DNA from: Ipomoea triloba
Taxonomy: Eukaryota > Streptophyta > Magnoliopsida > Solanales > Convolvulaceae
Direction of reading: 5' to 3'
DNA length: 64,000 nucleotides
Assembly (NCBI RefSeq): GCF_003576645.1
Contig: NC_044919.1
Location: 28,705,528 to 28,769,527, forward strand
Below the pieces are notes generated by a model, which saw only the letters and a program-made list of their open reading frames with translations, ran no database searches and was not told the origin of the DNA. Position 1 is the stretch's first letter; each line of letters starts with the position of its first letter. Made by a program: the position numbers and the translations under genes. Below are positions 1-12,010 of the stretch, piece by piece.

Positions 1-75
1 AGATCTTCACATAGATGTCATAGCCTAAATTTTTTTTTTCGAACTCTGAACTCATCGGAAAAGCTGAGGGGTTAC

Positions 76-3000
76 AACTTAAATCAAATTATGTAATAGT
101 ATTAGTTAATTATTACAAAACTCCGAAAATATATTTGCATTGTAATTCGTACACATAGTGTAGTAGTGTGTGCATATTTATATATTCTCGCAATCTCTTA
201 AACTTGCCACTTGTCAGACAAGGAAATTACCAGTATCGGTTCAACTTAATTGTCTGGTCATTTGTTGTCGTAATCACGGTAGATTACCCCATCTTTTTTG
301 AAATTGTTGAGCGCACTCGATTGTCAAAATCTGTCGACCACTTACGATTTAATAATATTATATCTTATTTATTATATATTATTAGTACAAAATAAATCAT
401 GCATGCCTTAATAATTAATTTTTAATATTATTGCCTAATAATTATTTATTGTAATTCTCTTCACCATTTTCAATGCAATATTATTGACACAAAATAAATT
501 ATACTTACTTTAATATATAATTATTTTTTAATTTAATTTCTTAATATTTATTAATGGTAATTATTCTGGTAATTTTTTACTTTTTTATGTAATTATTATG
601 GTAATTTTATGGTATTATATTTCAACAATTTCATTAATTATTATTCTAATTTATCGTAATATATTTTAATATTGGAATAGAAAACAAAATATTAAAATTG
701 ATATAGTTAATGAAATTAGTATAGTAATTGCAACAATAATTATAATGGTAATTTAGCTAAACATTGGTCGTGCGACGCACGTGCGAGAATACTAATTTTT
801 TTTAATTGGAACAAATGTTTGTTTTGTAAGGAAATCGACCTTGTTTTCTTAAAAGAGTTTTTTGAAATGATTTTAATGACGATTTTATTAAAGGTAACGT
901 AATATGTCTGATGTTATATGTTTTGTTTTAGTATTGCGATGATACTATCACTATATTATTAATGACACTGTATATGAAGAAATTGAGTAATTTAAAATAT
1001 TAACTTAAATCAAATTATGTAATAGTATTAGTTAATTATTACAAAACTCCGAAAATATATTTGCATTGTAATTTGTACACATAGTGTAGTAGTGTGTGCA
1101 TATTTATATATTCTCGCAATATCTTAAACTTGCCACTTGTCAGACAAGGAAATTACCAGTATCGGTTCAACTTAATTGTCTGGTCATTTGTTGTCGTAAT
1201 CACGGTAGATTACCCCATCTTTTTTGAAATTGTTGAGCGCACTCGATTGTCAAAATCTGTCGACCACGTACGATTTAATAATATTATATCTTATTTATTA
1301 TATATTATTAGTACAAAATAAATCATGCATGCCTTAATAATTAATTTTTAATATTATTGCCTAATAATTATTTATTGTAATTCTCTTCACCATTTTCAAT
1401 GCAATATTATTGACACAAAATAAATTATACTTACTTTAATATATAATTATTTTTTAATTTAATTTCTTAATATTTATTAATGGTAATTATTCTGGTAATT
1501 TTTTACTTTTTTATGTAATTATTATGGTAATTTTATGGTATTATATTTCAACAATTTCATTAATTATTATTCTAATTTATCGTAATATATTTTAATATTG
1601 GAATAGAAAACAAAATATTAAAATTGATATAGTTAATGAAATTAGTATAGTAATTGCAACAATAATTATAATGGTAATTTAGCTAAACATTGGTCGTGCG
1701 ACGCACGTGCGAGAATACTAATTTTTTTTTAATTGGAACAAATGTTTGTTTTGTAAGGAAATCGACCTTGTTTTCTTAAAAGAGTTTTTTGAAATGATTT
1801 TAATGACGATTTTATTAAAGGTAACGTAATATGTCTGATGTTATATGTTTTGTTTTAGTATTGCAATGATACTATCACTATATTATTAATGACACCGTAT
1901 ATGAAGAAATTGAGTAATTTAAAATATTAACTTAAATCAAATTATGTAATAGTATTAGTTAATTATTACAAAACTCCGAAAATATATTTGCATTGTAATT
2001 TGTACACATAGTGTAGTAGAGTGTGCATATTTATATATTCTCCCAATCTCTTAAACTTGCCACTTATCAGACAAGGAAATTACCAGTATCGGTTGAACTT
2101 AATTGTCTGGTCATTTGTTGTCATAATCATTGTATTATTTATTGTAAATCTCTTCACATTTTTCAGTGTAATATTATTGACACAAAATAAATTATACTTA
2201 CTTTAATATATAATTATTTTTAATTTAATTTCTTAATATTTATTAATGGTAATTATTATGGTAATTTTTTACTTTTTTATGTAATTATTATGGTAATTTT
2301 GTGGTATTATATTTCAACAATTTCTTTAATTATTATGCTAATTTATTGTAATATATTTTAATATTGGAATAGAAAAAAAAATATTAAAATTGATATAGTT
2401 AATGAAATTAGTATAGTAATTGCAACAATATTTGGTAATTATAATTAATATAATTAACTTTATTGAGAAATATAATATTTCTTCTGCGGCAATATTTGTA
2501 GCAATTTCATTAAATTATAATCAATAAAATATTAAATATAATTAAGGAAATGAAATTATAAAATTAACAAAATACGTCTTCATAAATATTTAGAATTTTT
2601 TTATACATACATATGCACTACATTAATCATACACAATTTAAATAATTTTTTAATTTCTAAATAGCTAAACATTGGTCGTGCGACGCGTGCGAGAATACTA
2701 ATTCTTTTAATTGGAACAAATGTTGGTTTTGTAAGGAAATCGACATTGTTTTCTTAAAAGAGTAATTTACAATATTACAATACGACATGGTTAGTATTGC
2801 GATGATCCTATCACTATATTATTAATAACAACGTATATGAAGAAATTGAGTAATTTACAATATTAACTTAAATCAAATTTTGTAATAATATTAGTTAATT
2901 ATTACAAAACTCCGAACATATATTTGTACACATAGTGTAGTAGTGTGTGTATATTTATATATTCTGGCAATCTCTTAAAATTGTCAGACAAGGAAATTAC

Positions 3001-3125
3001 CAGTATCCGTTCAACTTAATTGTCTAGTCATTTGTTGTCGTAATCATTGTAGATTACACCATCTTTTTCGAAATTGTTGACTGCACTGGATTGTCAAAAT
3101 CTGTTGACCACTTCCGATGTTATGT
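76..3125. repeat. Tandem array of a 926-bp AT-rich unit
   Basis: The motif aacttaaatcaaatt recurs at 76, 1002, 1929 and 2865, giving periods of 926, 927 and 936 bp. Units 1 and 2 are nearly identical. Unit 3 lacks a block near its middle and carries an extra AT-rich stretch at about 2435-2660. Unit 4 is cut off just before a TA microsatellite. Apparent 61-75 codon ORFs recur at the same place in each unit; they have AT-rich coding and no recognisable domain, so I treat them as chance. Inverted relatives of the unit lie upstream of ABCC copy 2 (21.2-23.2 kb). Confidence 0.93.
769..795 (+). mobile_element. Helitron-like 3' terminus inside the tandem unit
   Basis: A short palindrome (cgtgcgacgcacg, 769-781) is followed after 10 nt by CTAA (792-795) and then T. 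A hairpin about 10 nt before CTRR at an A/T target is the usual 3' end of a Helitron. The same structure occurs at 1695-1721 in unit 2 and, with a damaged second arm, at 2677-2701 in unit 3. No matching 5' end or Rep/helicase gene is visible, so this is at most a non-autonomous element end that was multiplied along with the unit. Confidence 0.5.
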
Positions 3126-3128
3126 GTA

Positions 3129-3171
<43 letters not shown>
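3129..3171. repeat. (TA)n microsatellite
   Basis: A run of about 20 TA dinucleotides sits between the end of the tandem array and the leader of ABCC copy 1. The corresponding position upstream of copy 2 (around 21230) has only a short AT stretch, so the run expanded in copy 1 or shrank in copy 2. Confidence 0.9.
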
Positions 3172-3174
<3 letters not shown>

Positions 3175-3463
3175 TGAATGAAAACATGCATTCACTTGAA
3201 ACGCAGGTTGATAAGATTCCGTCTGGGCCAGTTTAAGGTTTTTGGGGTTGAAGAAGGTTTGTGGGTGGAATCTAGGACGACACAGGTATGTTTTTTTCCG
3301 TCAAAGTTCTGGTTTTTGGTTTCTGGCTGGTTTTTTGTTGAAGTGGAATTTGTTTTTTTGGGTATCAAGATCTGATATGATCCAATCTGTAAAAGGTTGT
3401 GTAATGTAATTACTTGTTTTTTGTTTTTGCAGTTTCCAGACAGCAGACTTGTTGGGATTGAAG
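3172..3463 (+). other. Leader region of ABCC copy 1 with a 5'UTR intron
   Basis: A good donor (cacag then gtatg, intron from 3286) and acceptor (tttttgcag, ending at 3432) define a 147-bp intron just before the start codon. It is conserved in position upstream of copy 2. The transcription start cannot be fixed; the TA run just upstream is the only TATA-like sequence. The leader exon is about 3172-3285 and the remainder of the leader is 3433-3463. Confidence 0.7.
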
Positions 3464-6400
3464 ATGGAGAATAGCATCATGTCCTCTTCTTCAGGTTCTT
3501 GGATTGCATGGCTTTCTTGTTCTGTCCCGGAGGAGGACGTGTCTGTTTCGTCTGCAATCAGATGGCTGAGATTCATCTTCCTTTCTCCATGTCCTCAAAG
3601 AGCTCTGTTGTCTGTCATTGATGTCCTGTTCTTGCTTACTCTAGTTGTGCTTGCAATCCAGAAGCTCTATGCTAAGTTCAGTTCTGATAGGCAATCCAAT
3701 GGATCCAGTAATGGCATTGAAACGCCTCTCATCCAAAGCCAAAGAGTTCGAGTTCAAACGGATGTTTGGTTTAAGTTATCCATAATTCTTTCGGCTATTT
3801 TAGGAATTGCTTCTCTAGCATTATGCATTTTCACATTTATCAGGAGTAGCTCATCTTCATGGAATGCCATAGATGGGCTATTTTGGCTGCTTCAAGCAAT
3901 AACTCATTTAGTCATCACTGTTCTATTAGGTCATGAGAAAAAATTCCAAGCTGTAACTCATCCGATGTCCCTTCGTCTGTTCTGGATTGCAGACTTTGTT
4001 GTAATGACCTTGTTCCTAGGTTCGGGGATTACTCGTGTAGTCTCAGCACATGAAAGTGATACTAATTTGATGTTGGAGGATATAAGTTCATTCGTGGCGT
4101 TTCCCATTTCAGTCGTTCTTCTGATTGTTGCTGTGAAAGGATCAACTGGAATATTAACAATGACAAGGGATTCTGAATCAGAAGTGGATGATGAAGCAAG
4201 CGAGAATGAAACTGTTTTGGGGAAATCCAATGTGACTGGCTATGCTTCGGCCTCGCTCCTATCCAAAACGTTTTGGATTTGGATGAACCCGTTGTTGAGA
4301 AAGGGTTACAAGGCACCGCTGAAGCTTGATGATGTTCCTACACTTTCACCAGAGCATAAAGCTGAGAGAATGTCAGAGCTTTTCGAAAGAAATTGGCCTA
4401 AGCCTGAAGAGAACTCGAAGCATCCTGTGATAACCACGTTGCTGCGTTGCTTCTGGAAAGAGGTTTTATTTACTGCTACACTTGCAATGATAAGGCTGTG
4501 TGTGATGTACATTGGGCCATTGCTCATCCAGAGGTTTGTTAATTACACGTCGGGGAAGAGGACATCTCCTTATGAAGGATACTACCTCGTCGGCACTCTC
4601 ATGGTTGCCAAATTTGTTGAAGTTTTCACCGCTCGTCACTTCAATTTCAATTCCCAGAAGCTCGGAATGCTCATCCGGTCCACACTCATCACTTCGTTAT
4701 ACAAGAAGGGCTTGAGACTTACCTGCTCAGCTAGACAGGATCACGGGGTTGGGCAGATCGTAAACTACATGGCTGTAGATGCTCAGCAATTGTCTGATAT
4801 GATGCTGCAGATACACGATGTATGGCTTATGCCAATGCAAGTTTCCATAGCTTTAACTATCCTATATCTAAACCTTGGAGCTTCAACAGTCGCAACGCTG
4901 GCTGGACTTGCTGCAATTTTACTATTTGTTCTGTTTGGCACTCGGAGAAACAACAGGTTCCAGTTCAATATCATGAAGAACCGCGATTCCAGAATGAAGG
5001 CAACGAACGAGGTGCTTAATTGCATGCGTGTCATAAAGTTCCAGGCCTGGGAAGATCATTTCAATGAGAGAATACAATCATTCCGGGATACAGAATATGG
5101 GTGGCTATCTAAGTTTATGTATTCGATTGCTGGGAATATGATTATTATGTGGAGCACTCCATTACTCATGGCTACACTCACATTTGGAAGCGCGATTTTG
5201 TTGGGGATTCCACTCGATGCCGGGACAGTATTTACAGCAACTTCACTCTTTAAGATGCTGCAGGAGCCAATCAGGACCTTACCACAATCCATGATCTCTT
5301 TTTCACAGGCGACGATATCTCTCGAGAGATTGGATAAATATATGATTAGTAAGGAATTGGCTGACAAGTCAGTGGAAAGAGTGGAAGGCTGTGGGGATGG
5401 AATTGCTGTGGAAGTGAAAGATGGCACTTTTAGTTGGGACGATGAACGAGGTGAGAAAGTACTGAAAGATGTAAACTTTGAAGTTAAGAAAGGGGAACTT
5501 ACAGCTGTAGTTGGGACGGTTGGATCTGGGAAATCATCTCTTCTAGCATCAGTTCTTGGTGAGATGCACAAGCACTCAGGGAAAGTATGCTCCCTCTTTA
5601 GTCTTTATCATTAGTTTGATCAATGAGCACAATGTAACAAGCATCACAGCATTTTTTTTCCTAGGTAGCTACTAATCTATGTTTCTTTAATGTAATTTTA
5701 ACAGGTAAGAGTTTGTGGTTCAACTGCCTATGTTGCGCAAACATCATGGATTCAGAACGGGACCATACAAGAGAACATCCTGTTTGGTTCACCAATGAAT
5801 CGCCAGAGATACGAGGAAGCCATCAAGGTTTGCTGCCTGGAAAAAGATCTGGAAATGATGGAGTATGGAGATGAGACCGAAATTGGAGAGCGTGGTATTA
5901 ACCTCAGTGGTGGCCAGAAACAGCGAATTCAACTTGCAAGAGCTGTATATCAGGATTGTGACATTTACCTGCTCGATGATGTGTTCAGTGCTGTTGATGC
6001 TCACACTGGTTCTGAAATCTTTAAGGTATCTCAGTCTTTTTGCTTTTAAGGTTGTTATACTCTATTCATAACTGTTTTCTATAAGCCCGTTCTAACCACG
6101 GGCAGGATAGGCGACCGCCCAGGGCCCATGATAGAATGGTTCCATCCATATATATGTATATGTATACATATATCTATTATTTATAATTAGTGTTATAATT
6201 ATATTAGAAAATAAAAAATTAGTGAGGGGCCCATTTTTTTAATCTCGCACACGGCCTCTAAAATGTTTGGACCGCCCCGGTCTATAAAGATCGAGAATAT
6301 ACCTGACAGTTGGAAGAATGTTTTTGCAGGAATGTGTAAGGGGAGTCCTAAAAAATAAGACGACTATACTGGTAACACATCAAATAGACTTCTTGCATAA

Positions 6401-9087
6401 TGTTGATCTTATCCTAGTAAGTATTCAATTCCTAATGCTCAATATCAATGCCAAATTTCGTGTATTAGTGTGTATGTTTTTTTTGATGTCTTATTGGCAT
6501 TTGGTTCACGAACCAGGTGATGCGAGATGGGATGATTGTGCAATCAGGAAAATATAATGATCTGCTAGTATCCGGCCTGGATTTCAAGTCACTAGTAGCT
6601 GCTCACGAGTCGTCCCTAGAACTAGTTGATGTTGAAACCACTTCAGGCAGCAAAGATTCGCCTAGGATGGAAAAAACAAAACAAAGGTCATTTAAACAAG
6701 GCGACGAAAATGAGGATGGAGCTCGGCAGCAATCTGAGGGTGGTACGGGACGTTCTAAGCTCATAAAGGAAGAGGAACGAGAGACTGGAACTGTCGGTTT
6801 CCATGCTTACAAATTATATTGTACCAAGGCTTTTGGATGGTGGGGTGTAGCAGCAGTTGTGTTGTTGACCGTACTTTGGCATGGGACTCTAATGGCAAGC
6901 GATTACTGGTTGGCGTATGAAACCTCTGAGGAACGCTCGTTCAATCCTTCTTTGTTTCTTGAGGTCTATGGTACCATTGCTGTTCTGTCTGCTGCGGTGT
7001 GTGTTGTGAGAATATACTCCATCACGCTTATGGGGCTCAAGACTGCTCAATTATTCTTCGGGCAAATTCTCTACAGCATACTTCACGCTCCTATGTCATT
7101 CTTCGATACAACACCTTCTGGAAGAATTCTCAGTCGGGTAACGTTGTAAATCGAGTTTTTGCTTTCCAAATGCTATGATTTTGGTTTCTGTCACCTGATA
7201 TGGTAGAAATACAGCTAAAATTTTCGAGAACCAGAGACTTATGGAACTTTTATTTGGTTCGCGCAGGCTTCTAATGATCAGACCAACATTGATGTTTTAC
7301 TCCCAATCTTTATGAATCTTACTTCCGCCTTTTACATCTATATCATTAGCATCATCATCATGACATGCCAATATACTTGGCCAACTGTAGTACTTCTGAT
7401 TCCACTCGGTTGGCTAAACTTCTGGTTCCGGGTAGGGATATTCTTATTTTTGGATATCTTATGGTTTCAACTTGTTGAGTTTTATTGAATATATGTGTAT
7501 TTTGGGTTTCAGGGATACTTTCTTGCAACCTCCCGGGAATTGACCAGGCTAGATTCGATTACAAAGGCACCAGTTATCCATCACTTCTCTGAAAGCATTG
7601 CAGGTGTTATGACCATACGTTGCTTCAGGAAGCAGGAAGGGTTTTCTCAAGAAAATGTCATTCGGGTTAATGACAACTTGCGTATGGATTTCCACAATAA
7701 CGCGTCCAATGAATGGCTGGGGTGCCGGTTAGAAATGATTGGAAGCTTCATACTTTGCACCTCTGCAATGTTCATGATTGTTTTGCCCAGCAGTATCATC
7801 AAGCCAGGTATTAATCCATTATAGCCTATTATTCTTAGCCGAATTGGATTCTTCTGCCATAGCCTGAAGTACTTGTTTCTTCTCTGTTGTGCAGAAAATG
7901 TTGGGTTATCTCTGTCGTATGGACTGTCCCTCAACTCCGAGCTTTTCTGGACTATATACAATAGCTGCTTCCTGGAAAATAAAATGGTTTCGGTTGAGAG
8001 GATAAAGCAGTTCATCAACATACCATCAGAGGCAAAATGGAGAAACAAGGATCTTCTTCCCTCTTCAAACTGGCCATCCAAGGGAAATGTTGAGCTCGAA
8101 AACTTGCAGGTGACTTTTCGGGATTCTTTTCTGACTTGTCTCGATAGTGTTTTAATTTTTACACATCTCGAAATGGAATGGCCTACTATTCTGCACTAAA
8201 TTTCACAGGCAAACGGCAAACCTGCAGATTCATTCTTACAGTTTGCTGTTTTGATGAATCTTGTTATTTGAATCCAATGAACAGGTCAGATACCGCCCAA
8301 ACACTCCTTTAATTCTGAAAGGCATTACTCTCAGCATTGAAGGGGGCGAGAAGATTGGTGTTGTTGGGCGAACCGGGGGTGGAAAATCCACTCTGATCCA
8401 AGTGTTCTTCAGGCTGGTGGAGCCTGCAGCTGGAAGAATAGTCATTGATGACATTGACATTTCCATCTTAGGGCTTCATGATCTTCGATCCTGTTTTGGA
8501 ATCATTCCTCAGGAGCCCGTTCTTTTCGAAGGAACTGTGAGGAGCAACATAGACCCCGTTGGACAGTACTCTGATGAAGATATATGGAAGGTAATTATAT
8601 TGGAATTGGCAGCTATATATGTTCCCATATGCTTAGCTACTTTCTGTGACAATTCCTCTGATCATTGCAATATTATGTTGCAGAGCCTCGAACGCTGCCA
8701 GCTTAAAGACTTCGTGGACTCAAAACCTGATAAACTCGACTCTCCAGGTATGTTTTTTCATTTTCATTTCTGCCTTGACATAATATGAACAAGTTCTCAG
8801 TGTTGTCCATCTGCACACCGGTTTCCAGTTGTTGACAATGGAGATAACTGGAGCGTCGGGCAGAGGCAGCTTCTTTGCTTGGGAAGAGTAATGCTAAAAC
8901 GCAGCAGGCTTCTGTTCATGGATGAAGCGACGGCTTCTGTGGATTCACAGACGGATGGCGTGGTTCAGAGAATCATCCGGGAGGACTTCGCTTCCTGCAC
9001 AATAATCAGCATTGCTCACAGAATACCAACTGTCATGGCCTGCAACAAAGTTCTGGTTATAGAAGCAGGTTAATAATGCACACTTTT

Positions 9088-9133
<46 letters not shown>

Positions 9134-9959
9134 NNNNNNNNNNNNNNNNNNNNNNNNNNNNNNNNNNNNNNNNNNNNNNNNNNNNNNNNNNNNNNNNNNN
9201 NNNNNNNNNNNNNNNNNNNNNNNNNNNNNNNNNNNNNNNNNNNNNNNNNNNNNNNNNNNNNNNNNNNNNNNNNNNNNNNNNNNNNNNNNNNNNNNNNNNN
9301 NNNNNNNNNNNNNNNNNNNNNNNNNNNNNNNNNNNNNNNNNNNNNNNNNNNNNNNNNNNNNNNNNNNNNNNNNNNNNNNNNNNNNNNNNNNNNNNNNNNN
9401 NNNNNNNNNNNNNNNNNNNNNNNNNNNNNNNNNNNNNNNNNNNNNNNNNNNNNNNNNNNNNNNNNNNNNNNNNNNNNNNNNNNNNNNNNNNNNNNNNNNN
9501 NNNNNNNNNNNNNNNNNNNNNNNNNNNNNNNNNNNNNNNNNNNNNNNNNNNNNNNNNNNNNNNNNNNNNNNNNNNNNNNNNNNNNNNNNNNNNNNNNNNN
9601 NNNNNNNNNNNNNNNNNNNNNNNNNNNNNNNNNNNNNNNNNNNNNNNNNNNNNNNNNNNNNNNNNNNNNNNNNNNNNNNNNNNNNNNNNNNNNNNNNNNN
9701 NNNNNNNNNNNNNNNNNNNNNNNNNNNNNNNNNNNNNNNNNNNNNNNNNNNNNNNNNNNNNNNNNNNNNNNNNNNNNNNNNNNNNNNNNNNNNNNNNNNN
9801 NNNNNNNNNNNNNNNNNNNNNNNNNNNNNNNNNNNNNNNNNNNNNNNNNNNNNNNNNNNNNNNNNNNNNNNNNNNNNNNNNNNNNNNNNNNNNNNNNNNN
9901 NNNNNNNNNNNNNNNNNNNNNNNNNNNNNNNNNNNNNNNNNNNNNNNNNNNNNNNNNNN

Positions 9960-10002
<43 letters not shown>

Positions 10003-10193
10003 CGTGTTATGTCTGTTAGACTATTACTATGTAACCATTGAAACACATCCCGCAATTTCTAAGGGCTCGGTTTGTTGTGTTTTCATGAGCAGGAAGAGCC
10101 AAGGAATTCGACAGGCCATCGCGATTGCTGGAGTGGCCATCGCTCTTCGGGGCTTTAGTTCAGGAGTATGCTAGCAGATCATCTGAACTGTAG
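3464..10193 (+). CDS. ABCC-type full-size ABC transporter, ABCC4/ABCC14-like (copy 1)
   Basis: The gene joins 11 coding exons: 3464-5584, 5705-6025, 6330-6416, 6517-7137, 7267-7431, 7513-7807, 7895-8109, 8285-8590, 8684-8747, 8829-9068 and 10093-10193. All introns are GT-AG, and together the exons encode 1511 residues, the usual plant ABCC length. Order: N-terminal TMD0 helices (about 47-65, 104-128 and more), TMD1, NBD1 (Walker A 684-691 [13 protein letters not shown] 774-778; Walker B 793-799; His831), a charged linker, TMD2, and NBD2 (Walker A 1303-1310 [13 protein letters not shown] 1406-1410; Glu1431; His1462). NBD1 has Asp in place of the catalytic Glu, as is normal in ABCC. The family exports or vacuolar-loads organic anions and conjugates; the Arabidopsis relative ABCC4 is linked to folates and guard cells. 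The substrate here is unknown. The start at 3464 is the first ATG after the leader intron. Cys1345 and Trp1493 replace Arg found in both other copies. Confidence 0.93.
6085..6280. mobile_element. 196-bp insertion in intron 2 of ABCC copy 1
   Basis: Intron 2 of copy 1 is about 200 bp longer than intron 2 of copy 3. The extra DNA is bracketed by tctataa at 6078-6084 and 6281-6287, which looks like a 7-bp target duplication (8 bp with one mismatch). Copies 2 and 3 keep the uninterrupted site. The insert has GC-rich ends (accgcccagggcccat near 6112; ggaccgccccgg near 6269) and an AT-rich middle. I cannot assign it to a superfamily with certainty; the target length hints at hAT. Confidence 0.75.
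9069..10092 (+). other. Last intron of ABCC copy 1 with assembly gap 9134-9959
   Basis: The intron holds 826 Ns flanked on both sides by pure T runs (about 9096-9133 and 9960-10002). The matching intron of copy 3 is only 124 bp (59163-59286) and has a short A-rich tract there. The real intron may therefore be much shorter than drawn, with the T run having defeated the assembler. Long open frames that cross the Ns are artefacts. Confidence 0.9.
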
Positions 10194-10799
10194 ATGAGCT
10201 TTGATGGGAGAAATTTTTCTTTTGCTAAAATGACAAATGACAAAAATTCCCTAAGATAGTGTGTTCAACTGCTTCTTGTAATAATCAATACTTATATAAG
10301 TGAATTTTATTATTATATGTATGAATTATATTGAATACAAATTTTATGTTATGTTTAATTCGACAAAAATTGGAAATATTTAATGTTAATATTATATAAA
10401 TTAAATTTAGTACAAATAAAAAATAAATTTAAAATTCAATGAATCTTAAAATTAAATTTATAATTAATTAATTGAGATTTACGATAATTTTTTAAATTTA
10501 TGTTTTTAGATGTATTTATGTAAATAATTGTGATTTGCAATGATTTTTCTTATTTTGAATTGTTTGATAGAAAAATTTCTTAAATAATTATTATTTTATT
10601 GAATATAATAATGTTATTGACACACTATTGAGAGATAAGTTTAGGAGAAAAAAAAAAATTCCCCTTTTATAGCACGTTACTACTAAAGATTCATAATAAA
10701 TAAATTTTTTTAAAAATCATTGTAAAGCCTAATTATTAAAATAAATAAATTTAAAATTTGATAGGGATTTCACCCTTCTCGAATCTCTAATCATGTGCT
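10194..10799. other. 3' flank of ABCC copy 1, AT-rich, no gene seen
   Basis: The first 70 bp or so after the stop codon match the 3' flanks of copies 2 and 3 (gctaaaatgacaaatgac near 10223), which marks a shared 3'UTR. The remainder is AT-rich with no domain, repeat boundary or RNA gene that I can recognise. Confidence 0.7.
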
Positions 10800-11762
10800 C
10801 GGATACTATACAAAAGGTTACCGACATTATTTTCCAGTCTCATTGCTGTCAAGACTTGGTGCAGCATTGGAGACATTAACAGCATTGGTATGATTGATAT
10901 CTAGACTTCTTAAGTTCATATTGGTAAGGCTAATCTGCCTTTCCATTTTCTCAGCCATTACAAAAACTTTGTAGACCTCAGGGAGGGGATCTATCACTAG
11001 AACATTTGATTTCAAATTACTGTAATCTTCATTAAGGCCTTGTAAAAAGCGAATTACCTAATCGGTCTCCTTTTCTTCTCTGATTGCATCAATGAGATCG
11101 CAAGAGCAACGTGGATTGCATTTGCATATGGGAAGAGGCCTCAAGGTGTTCATTTCCTCCCACAACGTTCGGCTCCTGGTGTAGTATTCATTGACAGACA
11201 TTGATCCCTACTTCAAGCTATAGATATCATTCTGCAAGATCGAAATGCGCTGTGCATCGCATTGAACGAACCTCCTCCTCAGGTCCTCCCATATATCTTT
11301 GGCTTTCTCAAAATGCATCACACTTTGTGCGATTGATGGATGCAACGATTTAAAAATCCAGGAACATATGATCAAGTTGCATCGTCTCCATGCACTGTAG
11401 TGATTTTGCTCCATGCTTGGCGGCGGAATAGCTCCGTTCACCAAGCTCCATTTATTCTTCACTTCAAGAGCGTTCCGCATGGATATGGACCACGTGTTAT
11501 AGTTTGAACTCCCGGCGAGCGGTGGACTCACGAGGATGGTGCAAGGATTGTCGTTCGCGCCTAAGATGAGCGGATTCTCCTCCTCTTCTACATCATAGGA
11601 CCTTTGCGACTGGAAATTCAGATTCCTCTGTGGAATCGCTTCTGGAACTGGACGTATCGGCGATCGCGTGATTGGAGTACTGGCATGCGTTGCTAGTGTG
11701 GCATTGTCGACTCCTGAAACGGCGGCTACATAAGAAGAGCGGCGTGGTAGCTCTGATACCAT
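10800..11762 (-). pseudogene. Ty1/copia gag remnant
   Basis: On the minus strand, frames at 11762-11208 and 11015-10827 plus the sequence between them read as one copia-type gag. An N-terminal low-complexity region is followed by the typical NYNTWSISMRNAL block, the W-x-RCN region, and a later AEKMERQISL block. A TAG stop (about 11205-11207) and a second stop near 11058 break the reading. No zinc knuckle, protease, integrase or reverse transcriptase follows, so the element is truncated on its 3' side near 10800. The first ATG at 11762 overlaps the primer-binding site, so the true gag start is uncertain. Confidence 0.8.
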
Positions 11763-12010
11763 ATCAGAAGTATGCTACATGTATTACGCAAGGGAGAAGG
11801 GAAAGCAGAGAGATATTATTGATGAACGGTAGTGTTTGTTACAACTGCATGAGGTGAGCATCCTTCTTTATATAGAGAGGATGGTGACAGAGGTGACGGT
11901 TACAACAACTTCTAGAGAATGCAAAATGGCATCAGTGCCCTTCATCTAAGCTATCTCTTATACCCTCTAATACGATCAAAATTGTAGTCGGGAGATATGT
12001 TTGCTCGATC
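11750..12010 (-). mobile_element. Copia primer-binding site and 5' LTR remnant
   Basis: On the minus strand TGGTATCAGAGC (11761-11750) is the classic copia primer-binding site, complementary to the 3' end of initiator tRNA-Met. The LTR should lie just to the right. A TATA-like ctatataaag (minus strand, about 11876-11866) lies about 100 bp inside it. I could not find a clean TG start or a second LTR, so the right end near 12010 is approximate. Confidence 0.65.

Noticed and set aside
168..2206. Repeated 61-75 codon frames in the tandem units as a gene family
   Set aside because: They repeat only because the DNA repeats, do not survive in unit 4 or in the inverted relics, and have no domain.
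3449..3463. Start of ABCC copy 1 at a TTG codon 15 bp upstream
   Set aside because: The codon is TTG, just after the leader intron; the first ATG at 3464 gives the expected MENS-type N-terminus and is conserved in copy 2.
9057..10055. Open frames of more than 300 codons on both strands
   Set aside because: They consist almost entirely of Ns and the T or A runs beside the gap.
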